This document shows, in pieces, positions 1-12,429 of a DNA stretch of 64,000 bases (positions within the stretch are counted from its first letter, which is position 1; each line of letters opens with the position of its first letter). A program made the position numbers and the translations under genes. This stretch comes from Sphaerosporella brunnea (taxonomy: Eukaryota; Ascomycota; Pezizomycetes; Pezizales; Pyronemataceae): assembly GCA_008704415.1 (NCBI GenBank), contig VXIS01000134.1, forward strand, positions 1 through 64,000, in the 5' to 3' direction. Under the pieces are notes generated by a model. The model had not been told where the DNA came from. It saw nothing but the letters and a program-made list of their open reading frames with translations, and made no database searches.

Positions 1-1333
1 CAGGGCTGCGTCGAAAATAGGCAGCATCGAGAGGGAAGAAAGCGGTGATTCTCTAACTACATAAGTACAGCGGGGGGGGCGAACCCCTCTCATGTTATCG
101 TGGGCGTCGGGCCAAAGTCATTTGCGTTCCGCTTACCGGGGCGCAGTGCGTGACGCCCCACGCCACGACCGAAATCCAACAGGTTGAAACAACTGTTGGC
201 AGCCAGGGCAAACGAGCCGCCGCCGCCGTCAAAAAAAATCAAAAAAAATCAAAAAGGGGGTAGCCGATCGGAATCGGGAACGACCCCCCCCCCCCCCCGG
301 GCGGCCGTGCTGATATGATATCCTCTTCTTTCCGGCGCGTGCCTTTTTCGGCCGTTGTGGTAGCCTTTCGCGGCTGTGGCATCCGCGGTCCAGGCACGCG
401 GGGCGCGCTGGATCTCCTCCTCCAGCGCGAAGCGCTTCGAGCTTGTGGCTTAGTACAGTACGCGAGAGAGTTGGGGCGATCGCGATAGCAAACTTTCTTC
501 CTTTTTTTCCTGATTGCGAGTGATGGTTCATGACCATCCTTCGCCCCCCCCGCGACAATGGCACGAACTCCACGCAAAATCTTCAACTCTCTCCCACGGC
601 TTTTCCCCCCATAGTCAGGCGATTGTCGCGCGCGCGGGTAGAGTCCCTTGGTTACCCCTGGCACCCGATCGGCCAGCTAACTACTTGCACGCAGTGGTTG
701 AGCGAAACTCGGCTTTTCGCTCTGGTTGTGGATCCCGGAGCGTGACACATGGCTGGCTGTTGTGTTTATGGCGGTGGTGGTGGTGACTCGCTGTCCCCAA
801 CCACACCAATGAAGGAGACTCTAGTGTTCGGCCCAGATATAAGCCGGCACAATCGTGTTCTCCGCCACGGTTTTTGTGGCCGGACGGACGGTCCCGGCCA
901 GTTGCAGTCCCTGCCTACGCGCGGAATCATTGCACATCACGTGTCGCGCGGGGTTGGGGTTATATTTTCGACCCCCCCCCCCCCCAATTATCTCAACAAC
1001 GCCGCGACAGATCTGATTCGAACCGCTCGCTGTGGTGGGAAGGATACGCGAAAGTTAACCAGAAATCAGCCGACCTCACGTTGAAAATGTAACCCTAACC
1101 CTGAAAGAAGGAAGCACGTTATGTGCAATGATTCCGGCCCCCGCGCGAGAGTGTTAGGAGGCCGCTCAAGTAACACGCAGGCATGTGTCATGAGTTCCTC
1201 TCCTCCTCTCCGCATCTATTCCAACACGGCGGAAAATCGAAAACACAACTTTCGACATTTTCGCGGCTGCGGGTGGTGTTGGGCCCGGCGGGTTTCTGCA
1301 CCAGATCACTCAATTGGCTGCCGCCACCCGCCC
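1..1333. other. Gene-free stretch with homopolymer tracts
   Basis: No convincing coding region; the short open frames here are interrupted and low in complexity. It holds two long C runs on the plus strand (284-298 and 972-985), A-rich runs around 232-255, and a telomere-like motif of two CCCTAA units at 1091-1102. Confidence 0.6.
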
Positions 1334-1640
1334 CAATGTTCCTAATAGCCAGCCCGCCCGTCGGGCTGATCGATAAGACGGGCGGGCTGTTTGGGCTGCA
1401 GCCCACGTCGGGCTGGCTGGCGGGCTTCCAGCGGACGCAGGGATCAATGGAGCAACAGCTACACAGAAACACTCTTCAGTTTCTTCGGTTTACGACGTGG
1501 CTAGGTCGAACTGATGGTTACATGACAGGTTCACCTCAGTCGGAAAGAAAGTGCTTGGCAGCCCTCGTCGTGGTTTGAGACAGCCGTTTGGCAGCCCGCC
1601 CGCACAGCCGGGCTTTTTGGGCTGGCTATCAGGAACACTG
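1334..1640. mobile_element. hAT-like non-autonomous element (degenerate copy)
   Basis: The ends are imperfect inverted repeats. The left end starts CAATGTTCCTAATAGCC and the right end, read on the other strand, starts CAGTGTTCCTGATAGCC. The interior is packed with GGGCTG/CAGCCC motifs, as in the better preserved copy at 28947-29260. No 8-bp target duplication is visible here, but a 13-bp direct repeat (TCAATTGGCTGCC) lies at 1310-1322 and 1645-1657. No transposase is encoded. Assignment to hAT rests on the CAGTG terminus and the sister copy. Confidence 0.6.
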
Positions 1641-3420
1641 CGAGTCAATTGGCTGCCCCCTGTCGGCGGCACTCACTGGTTTCAGTAAAATAGCAATGTC
1701 CTCCACACCTCTCTTTCCCCACGTTCCGCCAGCTCACGCGCCGACTGTGGTTTGTTGTTCAAGTCCGAGCCTGCTCTCGCCGCAGGACGCCGCCGCTGCA
1801 AGCGGGGATTTTTGAGAGCATCTTCTACCCGCTTTCATATAAGGAATTGTATAGGGCTTGAAGAGTGATTCTGAGCTGAAACTGTTGGCTGGGGAACATT
1901 GTTGTTGTGGCCAGCGCGCACGCTCGCAAAAGGTCATCGCCGCCTGGTGGGTCTGCACTCACCCCATCCCAAAGGTATAAAGAGACGCACATACCCATGG
2001 AAAAATCGATTGGATCTTTCCAATCCGCTGTACCTAATGATGCCCAAACGGACCCAGACCCTGGATTTCTGCGATGCTAGTAGCTGAGGAGACATGTCGC
2101 AGTTCTCCGCTTTGTTCACAAAAAAAAAAACGTTGCTTGTTGATTAGCTGGAGTATGATCTACGGAAAGGACTGGTGAGCAGTTATCTACCCACCCACTA
2201 GCTGCAGAACCGAACAGACCGCGACAACCGGTCGCCTTCTCTTGCTTTTGTAGGGTTTTTGCGCATCTGTAGATTTGTTTGTTTGGTGGGTCGGAATCAT
2301 CCCTTGCCGTGTGATCGCGGTGAATGGGAATGCGCATCTCGTTCGGCAGGCGGCTGGGCGGACATCTTCTTCACCATTTCCAATGGATTGTACCAGCTTA
2401 CCCTCTCCACAGTACCGTCTTTGTCACGTGTATCTTGACCGCTTGCAGTACGTGGCTTTCCAAAGAAAAAAAGAAAAGAAACACTCGGAATCTGCTCTCG
2501 ATCGACGTACAAGCGTCGATCTCGAATTCGAAAGGTTTGGCGCGGCTGGAAAAAAAAAACACTTCGGTCCTTGGCAATTCTTCGATCATCCGTTTCAAGC
2601 GCTTCGGTATTGAGGCCTCCATCATGCGGCGTGTGCCAAACGGGAGCTGGGCGGATGTCGCCTTCGGGGTGCGCTTGTGTCCCCGGGCTGCTCAAGCCGA
2701 GAGCCAAAGCCTATCCGTCGTGTTAGCCATCCTTGTTTAAATATGCCTAAGTATATCTGGCCGTTGGCTTGGGGCGGGGGGACTCTGTGTACCTGCAGAA
2801 TCAGAATCCCACCGAGGCTCTTGTATTTTTTTCTTTTCTCCTGGTAACTGCTTTTCCGGCGGCGGTTTCGGGAAAAAGATTATCCACCTCGTGAGCGCTT
2901 CCGGCATCCCCCCCCCCCCCCCAAAACTGCGAGGCGAGGCGCTTTCTGAAGCCTCGGCGCGAGCTGGCGTCAGAAGTCCCCGAGAGCTTCGAGCCGTAGC
3001 CGTAGGCCGTGATGCGAACCTTTCCCACTTCCCGTGGAAGAAACGCTCGGAGCCACATCCTTTGTCGTTTTGGGCAGTTGACGGGATGACAGAAAGACTG
3101 ACTTGCAGGTGTCTACTAATGGGGTGTGCAGAGGTTATCAGAAACCCGAATAACGTAGCAACGCTGGGCCTCCAAGAAGTTCGTTTTAAAGACCAAGGAT
3201 GGTCAAAAGGATTTTTTGATTGTTTTAATCATGTTGCATTCGGCCGCTTGTGGCCATGGCATAAAGGTACAGGATCATCGCCACCCCTATGCACGAGACC
3301 TACTGTGGGGCCCGCTCCTCCGAAGGAAATAAACTAAGGAAATAGACTAAGGAAATCATATATGGTGCACCAAGGAGACTCGTAATTTGCAGAATAATGG
3401 AAAAGACAAAGGAGACAGAT
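1641..3420. other. Gene-free stretch
   Basis: Nothing here supports a gene. Open frames on both strands lack recognisable domains and start contexts. It contains a 15-base C run at 2908-2922, A-runs near 2110 and 2550, and no clear repeat shared with the rest of the window. Confidence 0.5.
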
Positions 3421-3790
3421 TCAGGCCGTAGCCGGCCACATTCCAACGCTCGTGTCACTCAGGAAGGCCATAACCGCTTCTATGCAGCGGTCGTCCGCTA
3501 AAAGATCTCTCACCGACGTATTGGTTTTTTCCGTCTCTTCTTCCCCTTATTTTGTGTCGCTTCTGCAACCGCTTTCCACAACACTATTTGCTCTTTACGC
3601 CATCTCCGGCATGTTTTGAACAAGTGGTTTCTGGACTGGGTTGGTCTGGTAGCGCAGAACCAGCACTTGCCGTCTTCGCGGCGACCGGTCTTGAAAAGGT
3701 AGGGGGCGGTCGGAGCCTGCTGGAGCCTCAGCTGGAAGAAGCGTGCTGCCAAAGCTTTTCTGGTCTTGAAGGCAGTGCGGTATCAAGCTT
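3421..3790 (-). mobile_element. LINE (non-LTR retrotransposon) ORF2 C-terminal fragment
   Basis: Read on the minus strand, this encodes the typical C-terminus of fungal Tad-like LINE ORF2 proteins. A stretch ending ARFFQLRLQQAPTAPYL is followed by a zinc knuckle, CWFC...HLFKTC, then WRKEQIVLWKAV. After a one-base frameshift near 3540 it continues as TSVRDLLADDRC...FLSDTSVG and stops at 3421-3423. The order (RNase H tail, CCHC knuckle, RDLLAD and TSVG motifs) is what is expected of the family. The reverse transcriptase is absent, so this is a 5'-truncated dead copy. Confidence 0.7.
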
Positions 3791-5361
3791 TTGCTTTTCG
3801 ATTCCGCCCGGGCCTTCTGGGCCAATAGCAATAATGTGAAAGGTATTGAGCAGGGTAAGGCTTTGAAGCTGCAAAACGAAGTTGCAGAGCGATTGGACAC
3901 TTCGGGAACGCAGGAGCTGAGGAGACTGACTTTTCGGTAGGGCTACCCTCTATACTGGCCTTCCCGTGCCTTGCAATCGAAAAACTCGTCATCCTTTTAC
4001 CTTCCCTTAATTTCCTGAGATCAGCCGGCACCCCTTTCTTCTCGAAAAGACTACTTCCTCCGAGTCCTTCGAGTCATCAATTGTCACTCATACCTAACAC
4101 ATCCCCTAACTCGCGGAAAAATCCCTCAAAAAAACTAGCAGCCTTCGCTACGGCTTGAAACATACATTTTGCGCCAAAAAAATCGGCCTTTGTAATGGCG
4201 CAACGCGCTTGTTGGCTGTAATCAATTATATCATACAGCCGGAGCTAAGTATGGCATGCCGGCACCTCTATCCACATGTTATGGCAATGGACCCAATCCT
4301 ACAAGGCGACACAGTGAAGAGCAGATGTTAGGTACAGGAAATCTAGACTGCCGATAGACAACACCCCTACCTCCGTGGTGGGCCCCCGCTTGTTCGGCGC
4401 TCGCCCACTGATGCTTCGCTGATGCTGCATGATGGAAATCTATTACGGCTGCGGCTACTCTCCGCTACTGCATCTTAGCGTCGACGTTCGCCCGTAGTCG
4501 TCCATCTGTTGTAGATCACTCGTCTATAACTCGCTGCTATAGTAAAAGATTCCAGGTATAAGCATGATAGATACCTAGAGCATGTTCAGCACTTTTAGCT
4601 CAAAGCAATCAAGTGAAGGTGCTCTAGTTATAACGTTAGTAGGACGCACATGATGATGATGCGTTGTAGTCCAAAATAAAAACCCTAACCCAAGGCTCAT
4701 TCTTTCTCACTCGCTGCATACGGTACCCCCAGAAAAAATAATAATGCGAACAGATAGAAGAAAACTGCCCAAAGGCGCGAGGTTTAGGAGGTGCGACCTG
4801 TTTTCTCGATCCTCTCTGGCGAGGCTCAAAGGAAACCCATTAATCACAGAGTATCGCCGTGCCCTCCGTCTCGTCCTCTCACTGGCACCACTGGGAAGGC
4901 GACGAAGGAGAATCACTCGCTCACTCCACCCAGTTATCAGTACCAATGTCCGTCCGTAGCCTGGAGCAAGGCTGAAACATTCTCCATTTAGCTGTTCCGG
5001 TTTTATAACTCCGTGATAGAGTATGTTGAAGACCATACTAGGGCACTTTTTTTTTTTTTTTCCAGTTCTCTCGCTATTGAGGGTCGTTGCACGTTTGTAT
5101 AATAGGCTGCTGCCATACACTACTCTAGAGTATAGTAGAGTAGAGCCCGACCGGCGAACCGATGCAGGTAAGTGCGATACGCGTCCTGCAACCTGCATCC
5201 AATTGGCCAAGAACAAACCCCGCCCGCGCACGTTGGGGATACATGATTCCAGCCCCGCCCCGTTTCTACTCCATCCCTCGTCTAACTACCTGCCGTGACT
5301 ACCGACCGGCCGCTCCTCAAATCGCTTGACTCCATCAGTCTTCCCAGAACTGCGACTTCTC
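3791..5361. other. Gene-free stretch upstream of the GTPase gene
   Basis: No gene is supported. A telomere-like motif (AACCCTAACCC) lies at 4681-4691 and a 16-base T run at about 5047-5062. The last 200 bases should carry the promoter of the GTPase gene at 5362, but I see no strong TATA box. A TTG-started extension in frame from 5326 is not favoured because the ATG at 5362 creates a myristoylation motif. Confidence 0.5.
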
Positions 5362-6692
5362 ATGGGTGCCGCCGGGTCTACCGTCATTCCCCTGGCTCTC
5401 ACAGTGCTTATCCGTTTGTTGGAAGCGTTGAGGGAGACTCCTCAAGCCGTTAATAACACCGTTTCCGAGATCGAAGGGCGCGCGGAAGAGGCGCTCAAGC
5501 AGGCAGCGAAGGCCGCAATCGAAGCCAAAAAGGCCGAGGAGGAGGCCAACAGGAAAGAACAGGAGGCTTATCGCCTTGAGCGGGACTCACGGCAGCGCGA
5601 AGAGCAAACCAAGCGCGAGATGGCTCTGCTGGAGCAGGAGGTCAAAGAGGCCCGGCACAACCTTGCCCGTGGTATCCAGCCGGTCATTTGGCCCACGGCT
5701 GATGAACTCGCTGCCGCAAAGCTCAAGGCCCAGTACCGTGACGATCTGTTGCACTTTGCTGTTTGCGGTCCTTCTGGCTCCGGAAAGAGCTCGCTCATCA
5801 ACGCCTTTCGGGGTCTCAGAAACAATCAGTCCGGTGCCTCCAGGACTGGGGTCGTCGAGTGCACCGAGGAGATGCATCGGTACCCTGATCATCGCAAGGA
5901 GATGCCATATCCGAGGTTCGTCTGGTACGATGTGCCGGGAGCTGGAACTTCAACGATCCCCGGCTGGCAATATTTCATCCAGCAGGGACTGTTCATCTTT
6001 GACTTTATCATCGTCGTGTATGATACGGCAGGTGCACCCCTCCCTCATCCACCTGTCTTCGAACGCTGACTTCTGTCGCAGCGTTTTACGCAGATCGATG
6101 CGGACATCCTCGACAACTGCAGACGGTTCAACATTCCGGCCTTCATCGTCCGCTCCAAAGCCAACCAACACATCCGCAACCTACAAGATGACGAAGATCT
6201 CGATTACACCACCGCGCGTGACAAGTTTGTGGCCGAGACCCACCGAGACCTCAAGTCGAATCTCCGGAAATTTGGCTTGTGGAGTGACGGAGATCCGCTG
6301 CCGCTGCACATCGTCTCAAATGCCGCTCTTTACGATTTCATCAAAGACTCTGAGTGCACGATCAGGCAGCATGAGACTGGCGAGGTTCTTTCGGAAGTTC
6401 CCAGAACCGGCGGTAAGAAGAGGGCTGAATATATCGACGAACCGCAGTTGGTGTATAACCTTCTTCAAACGGCCTACAAGCGCCGTTATCCTCCATTGAG
6501 TGGGCTTGCTGGGGCTGCCACTACTGCCATTACCGTGGGTATTTCAATGCTTGGGGGTGAGAGGTGTTTCTAAATCATCTGGTTGACTCTTTTGAGTTGA
6601 ACATCTGCCCAGGCTGGATAGCGTTTAGTGTTTTTTTTGTGGTTCTCGGATCTACAGTTTGTTTTTGGATGATTGGGTTCAGAGGTCTTTAG
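5362..6692 (+). CDS. IRG-like (IIGP-family) dynamin-related GTPase
   Basis: Predicted GTP-binding protein of the interferon-inducible GTPase (IRG/IIGP) type, 406 residues. Three exons: 5362-6027, 6082-6556 and 6613-6692. The P-loop is GPSGSGKSS (residues 136-144), G3 is DVPGAG (190-195), and RSKAN (246-250) stands in the G4 position. The RFTQID stretch after the first intron matches the family. Residues 50-110 form a charged helix rich in E/K/R/A. The N-terminus MGAAGS fits an N-myristoylation signal, which decided the start at 5362. Exon 3 adds a strongly hydrophobic tail (about 382-406) that could anchor the protein in a membrane. Intron 1 best fits the family if it uses a GC-AG pair (6028-6081); a GT donor at 6016 would delete four residues. 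Family and motifs are firm; membrane roles and any immune function are inferred. Confidence 0.8.
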
Positions 6693-7062
6693 TATTCTTA
6701 TTGTTTTTTTTTAAACGGCAAACCTTTGAACTGCAACGGATTTTCATGACTGCCTATGCGCTGCCACCCGTGCGTCCAAATGCTGTGAAACGCCACCGCT
6801 TTTTTTCCCCATGCATAGCAAACCCGCACCTCCCATCCCGACTCGCGCATATTTTACGTTTGCCGACGCCGCCGGCTGCTTCCCTGACAACATGGATTCC
6901 ACTAGCCCTGCTGTACCGGGGGTATTCGGAAAGACGACAAGTTCGATTGCTTGGTGCTCAAGCAAGCTTGGTACCGTAGGAGTTCTCAGGCGGGTGGAGG
7001 GATTTCTGTAGCGTTTTTGCAAAAATAAATATTGGTGGTAGTTCGCCATGGTATTTCGCCAC
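6693..7062. other. Spacer downstream of the GTPase gene
   Basis: Contains the 3' untranslated region with T-rich runs just after the stop. Short open frames on both strands (6744-7049 minus, 6811-7011 plus) overlap each other and show no domain, so neither is called. Confidence 0.4.
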
Positions 7063-7165
7063 GACGCCTACCTGCCATGACCACCCGACGAGGCAGCATG
7101 TCTATACCGGAGGCGCTCGGGTCCTACTATACTCGGTGAGGAATGCAGCGACCGGCGACAGGAGT
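7063..7165 (+). repeat. Dispersed repeat, copy 1
   Basis: About 100 bases shared with 30019-30183. Common blocks include CACCCGACGAGGCAGCATG, then a CTATACCG block, CTCGGGTCCTACT and ACCGGCGACAGGAG. Copy 2 has about 50 extra bases in the middle. Probably a fragment of an unidentified transposable element. Confidence 0.6.
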
Positions 7166-10100
7166 ACGAGCAACGGCCGGAGACTGAGGTGGCGTGTTTG
7201 ATGGTGCGGACCCTGAATCGGGGACCGGAAGCGGTGGACCCTGACGCCCATGGGAGCCGAATAGGGTCGGCCGACCACGGAGTGACGAAACTGTTACTCG
7301 GGTGGCGATGCTCCACTCCACCATGACCGCGATCTCGCGATACCAGTGCGACTACACATCCCACGAAGGTAATGTTTTCAAACCACCCCAGCAGGGCAGT
7401 GGTGGGCATTGATGTCAGAGCTGGAAGTCAGATTCGGTCGCAGAATCGGAACCCAGGTTTTCCTGCGCAGGCGCATGTGCGTACGCATCCGCACCGGCAA
7501 CCCAACGGTCGGTCTGCGGAAATGGTTGGAGTATGGATAAGTACACACCTCGTGGTAGAGCTTATTTGCGCTTACATAGAAATTCTCCAAACGCCCTCCC
7601 CCGCCCCCCCCCCCCCCCCGCGTATGATGGTATATTCAGAAGGCTCTCAGAGTGGAGCGCAATCTTGGGATCACATCATCAAGCATGCAGTAGCGCGAGG
7701 TGACCTCACAGCGCCGCGCCCGAGCCAGCGATCATGGCCGGGATCTGTCCTTCTAGAAGCCTGCTCCTTTGGGCGGAATATTTCCCCGAGAGCGAGGCCA
7801 TCGCTATCCAGAGAGCGCTTGCGCTCAAAAAAGCTCTATCCCCGCCTGGGAAGCGGGGCCGCTCGTGGCCCAATCCGATCAGACAGAATCACGAGGTGGG
7901 ACTCCGGCAGCAAGGGCGGTGTTCGTCGAGCGGGAAGCTCCGCTATGTATGCGATATGGAAATACGCAATATTCACTCTGGCACGATCGAAATGCGTGCA
8001 GTTCTATTTTCGGTCTTCCGTTCGCTTGTAGGATCTGGGGATGGCCAGGCAGAAGCAAACGGCGCTGCATGGTGGGCACGGTTTATCACGTGGGACGATG
8101 GCGCTAAGGTGAACGGCTCGAACGCTCTCAACCTCAGCAACAAGTGGTCCGAATTGGCTTGGAGGCCGACCCTCTTGTTGTGGGCTTTTATACCAGTGCG
8201 CAATGTCGAGAGCCCATCAACTCAATTCTCAGAGCGGCAATGCCGAACGGCAACCCTGCTTCCGAGCTGCTCTGGAATATCTAGGAACGTGTTCCCATGA
8301 TTCTTACCGTGCAGTCTGATCCTATTTGCAGATACGTTAGAAACTTCCTATGCAGTTTCCTATGCTCTAATACCGCGATAATGCACATCAAGGGTAGTGA
8401 TACAGTCAGAGGCCTATGTAGTCAGAAGCCTGGAGAGCACATTGACACCCTTGAAACAGATAAAGTGAGGTTAGAGTCTCACCTCGGAACCACTCAACAC
8501 TCCTTAGTCCGCACTATATGGGACACGACACACGTTCCCTGGGTTGACACCACCACGTGGAGTGCATGAGAGGGGCGCCCCCACTTGGCACCAGGACTCC
8601 TGTTGCACAGTCAATAGTCATTGGTTTTTTATTGTACAAATGCCGTGAAGTGCAAGTCTTCCCGCGCTGATCCTTTCCAGAACCTCCCCCGAAACAGAAA
8701 AGTGTTTTGCCAAACCAGGCAACCGAAGAGCCGTAGGTAAATTGAAAGTCGCTCTGCTCTTGGTAAAACTAATTCAAGAGTTCGCTGCACCACACACAAG
8801 ACGTAAGTTCAAAACCGTTGCGCGCACCAGCCCGCAGTTGTGCGACAGAGAAAACCCGGAATCACCTTCCCCATTTGGTGGTCAATTCTCTGGATGAACC
8901 CGTTCCTCGGCAGCGTTTTGACAGACAGCGGCAATTGGATGGAATTTCTACCCTGCCATAAGGAGCGACTGTCCGGGTTTTCCATTCCATCTGTGAAAGG
9001 CAGTGATGAAACGCTTTAGGCGAGATTTGGAAGGGCAACATCTAGGGCCACCGTAAGGCCAACCGTGCTAGAACCCTATGCCTAATACCTATCACCGGGT
9101 ACAAGAAATCCCCGCAACAAAACTTGCAAAGGTCTTTGCGCGTATGGAACATATGGCTAGGTCGCGCAGCCGAAACAACGCACTGCATGAACGACTTGTC
9201 CGGAGAACCAGTACGGCGACCCGGTTGCGGCCGAAGCCCCTATGCTGATTATCATGCCTGGTCGCCCACCTCACTGCTAGCGCTGTCCGACATCAACGAG
9301 GCAGTTTCACCATCTTTGGTACAGTTTATCAATATAGCTGTCGACAATTACAGGGCGAGGTAAAACGAACTTTTCTCATCGCATTTCTTCTATTAGGTAT
9401 CGCAGAGATGTCGCGTGCATTCCCGGGACGTATTGAGGTTGCAAAAATGCAACTTCACAAGGCCTTTTTTTCATTGAATTCAAGCTATCGCACTGGGCTC
9501 GAGACCAGTGCTCTTTGGCCGAAACGGCTCTCTGTGGAGAAATGGATCTCTGTGGAACGTGCCAGCCATTTCAAGCCGAAATGAAACCCTATTCAAGGTT
9601 TTGAATCGTTCCACCCCACAAAGTTAACTGGACGTGTTGGGCGGCAGTGGCGACAGCGGCGAGTGGTTAGCGATCCTGGAGCGCTCGGCCTGGAAGAAGC
9701 GATTAGTCTACTCCTGTCACTTATATATGTTGGCTGGAGGAATTTGTCACTCTAAAGATGGTAGTACGCGGCTAATGAGGTTGTTCGTACACGTACGGGG
9801 GGTAGGAGCTGGTGGATCTCCATAAGCGCGTCCGTATACCCTGGAGGCGATCCCGTTTAATTAAGCTCACCCGTGGCTCGGGTGTTGCAGAAACAATCCG
9901 TGGTGATCTCCCCTTACTGCTACACCAACGGCATTGCATGCGGGAACGGACATAGACATCCAGATCCAGCCTCCGCACTCGGATAGTGGCATGCACCCTG
10001 GCGAGGTGCTCACGGAAGCATCCGGGTGGCGAGTCTCGCGCTCTGCGTTCAACTAGTGTCAGAAGTTACGTGTCGGGCAAGCAAGTAGGGTGCTATGGCC

Positions 10101-11676
10101 AGCGACCAAATTATGGGGCCAGGGCCACCCAAAGATCTGCGTGCGCCTGCGGACTCATTAGCTTTGGAGAATTCCAATCCTGAACTATAGTTCAGAAATT
10201 CATGTATCCGAGCTGGCGGATATCCTCTAAGGCCGTAGCGGCGGACGTACCAGAGTACTGTGTAGCTGGATCGATCGTTTTCGAATCTGACGTATGTCGT
10301 TGCCAAGCGGGCGTTTTTTTTTTTTGCTTTTTTGCCTCTGGACAAATCCCAACGCGTTAACGTGATGATCATCGTCTTCGCGCTTGCGATATTGTACGCC
10401 AAGCCCGATTACTGTCGACGATGCCCTAGTTATTTAGCAGCCGGCGAAAGTATTTAGCTTTGCATCTGGGGACTAGGAGCTATCTTCTCGACAGGGTGCC
10501 CGGCGGTGATGTCTCTGTGTCGGAGCTGACAAAATCACCTGAACCTGGCGGCGGCCTTGAGGATCAACCGGCGGCGGGATTGGTGCACAAGCTTAAGGCT
10601 TAGTGTGCCCCACCGACCTGCACGACGCCACATTCCACAAACGCGGCTTTTTGGCCCGCCGAGGAATCCCCAAGGATCAAACGTCACTATTTGGTGGTAC
10701 AGTATTGGTTTTTTTGCCCTCGCGGCGTTGCTGTTTTTGGAGGAAGGAAGTACGTGATTGCCATCAAATATGCTTTGACCCATCCATGTTGCCGTTGATT
10801 GATCACGATAAGGATGCACAGACTTACGTGGGTGTAGAATATTATGCACACGCCCTGAACGCTGGGTTGAGGTTGTACTCTACGTTCGTTCTGGGGCCCG
10901 ATTGACTCCCGGCGGTAGTTTCACTGAACCCGATCTCGGCTTCTAGCTTCTCTGTGATTCTGTCGTGGCATGACGAGTCACCGGACCGCAAACATCCACC
11001 GCGGCGGCTTGAAAATCCCAGATCTGCAGCCACAAAAACTGTATTCACCTCGCACCTCGCTCATTGGCCAGATGAACAGCCACCAAGGATATTTTTGTGA
11101 GATCGCATCGCAGATCTTCTCAGACATCTGGTTTCCTTGGGGCAAGCACACTTTACAGCCCAAAAGAAAAAGGTTGTCGTGATCTTTTAGAAATGCAGGG
11201 CAAGCGATTTAGGCGTCGGCATCTCATCATGCGATGGTTACTTCCCTGCGTTGCTCCCGTGGATGCTCCCTAGCCCGCCGAGCATTCTTTTTCTTCCCGC
11301 CGCACGACGTTGAGGGGAAACTGCCCACAGACGTGCTTGGACTCGAGCACAAGAGACAATGTCTCAAGCTCTTCCGGCTTACCCTCTCCCTGGAAGTGCA
11401 AGGGACGAATGACCACGGTGACCCCAGAGGCAAACTTCGAGTTTGGCTTTACGAATACCAACCAGCGCCGGACAAGGCAGGGCATGCACTGTAACCCCTA
11501 CTGATTGTGCTGGAGTGATGTAGTTTGGTTCGGTGCACCGGTGTCACAGCTAATCCATTGCATCTATCGAGAGTGTCGTGCTTGGTCGCCGGGAATTGCG
11601 GGGTGCTATATGAAAGCTCTCTTCGCACCCCCCTTCGGAGGATGCAACGGCTCTCAACGACAATAATCCTTTGATA
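7166..11676. other. Long gene-free stretch
   Basis: About 4.5 kb without a supportable gene. Open frames such as 7734-8300 and 10049-10402 have no recognisable domains. Holds a 16-base C run at 7604-7619 and a perfect palindrome CTGAACTATAGTTCAG near 10181. Weak signs of old repeats only. Confidence 0.45.
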
Positions 11677-12429
11677 ATGGAAATCGACATGGACGACTGC
11701 TATTCTGCTCACGGCATGGTACCAAAGCTACTCTCATATCCAGTACAGTACCCGCAGCAACCACATAATTCGCACCACAACCATCCACACTATCACATTT
11801 GGCACGAGCACGATATTGCCGAAGCTGCTCCCTCACATTCGCATTCGCGCTCAAGATCAGGCTGCAGCGATCTGCACACGTCTCGAAATTTGACATACCC
11901 CAGGAAGAGCCACAGCGTGGACTCGACCATAGAAACCACATTCGCAGTATACTACGAGAGCCAGCCGTTATGCCACTCACCCGAGGAGCTTATCTACAGC
12001 GATCCGGACGAGCGCTACCATGCGACTTCACCAGACTGCACGCCTGCGCCGAACATGTTTGATTATACCGACTCATGCGACGATGCTGCCGTCGCAGCAC
12101 TCCGACTGTGCTATTACCCTACCTCCCCTGCCGCACCTCAATCGCGCAAGCGTCAATCTTCGAAGAAGCCGAAATGCACCGGACTCGGTCGCCTCCCGGT
12201 TGTCGTCAGCAGCGACGACAAGCCACACATCTGCGCCATAGGCTCTTGCAATGCCCGATTCAAACGCCAGGAGCACCTACGAAGGCACGAGAGGACACAT
12301 ACGGATGAGCGGCCTTTTTCGTGTGAGGTCTGCGGACGGAAGTTCTCACGAACCGATAACCTGCGGATGCACCGCAAAACTCACATGAAGAAAACGGGTC
12401 GCAATGTATATGTGGCTGGACTTGAATAG
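11677..12429 (+). CDS. C2H2 zinc-finger transcription factor
   Basis: Single-exon gene, 250 residues, start ATG at 11677 (an upstream in-frame TTG is not used). The first 150 residues are low in complexity, rich in H, S, P and Y. Two adjacent C2H2 fingers sit at the C-terminus: C186-x4-C191-x12-H204-x3-H208 and C216-x2-C219-x12-H232-x3-H236, joined by TDERPF. The recognition helices read RQEHLRR and RTDNLRM. They match the Msn2/4-like pair (RSEHLKR, RSDNLSQ) at most base-contacting positions, so an AGGGG-type (STRE-like) target is a reasonable inference. A basic [10 protein letters not shown] stretch before the fingers could be a nuclear signal. The downstream T-rich region fits a 3' UTR. Orphan among repeats, no operon. 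Confidence 0.9.
   Translation: MEIDMDDCYSAHGMVPKLLSYPVQYPQQPHNSHHNHPHYHIWHEHDIAEAAPSHSHSRSRSGCSDLHTSRNLTYPRKSHSVDSTIETTFAVYYESQPLCHSPEELIYSDPDERYHATSPDCTPAPNMFDYTDSCDDAAVAALRLCYYPTSPAAPQSRKRQSSKKPKCTGLGRLPVVVSSDDKPHICAIGSCNARFKRQEHLRRHERTHTDERPFSCEVCGRKFSRTDNLRMHRKTHMKKTGRNVYVAGLE

Noticed and set aside
239..664. Basic open frames on the minus strand at the window start
   Set aside because: They run through poly-C and A-rich tracts and read as low-complexity G/R/K; no start context or domain.
998..1045. GGTTCGAATC on the minus strand, B-box-like
   Set aside because: No A box or cloverleaf can be drawn around it.
5326..5361. TTG-started extension of the GTPase
   Set aside because: Non-ATG start; the ATG at 5362 gives a myristoylation motif and a standard N-terminus.
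6744..7049. Opposed frames (minus 6744-7049, plus 6811-7011) after the GTPase gene
   Set aside because: They overlap on opposite strands with no domain or splice support, so neither could be preferred.
10176..10200. Short perfect palindromes such as CTGAACTATAGTTCAG
   Set aside because: Isolated short palindromes are expected by chance in 64 kb and are not linked to any feature here.
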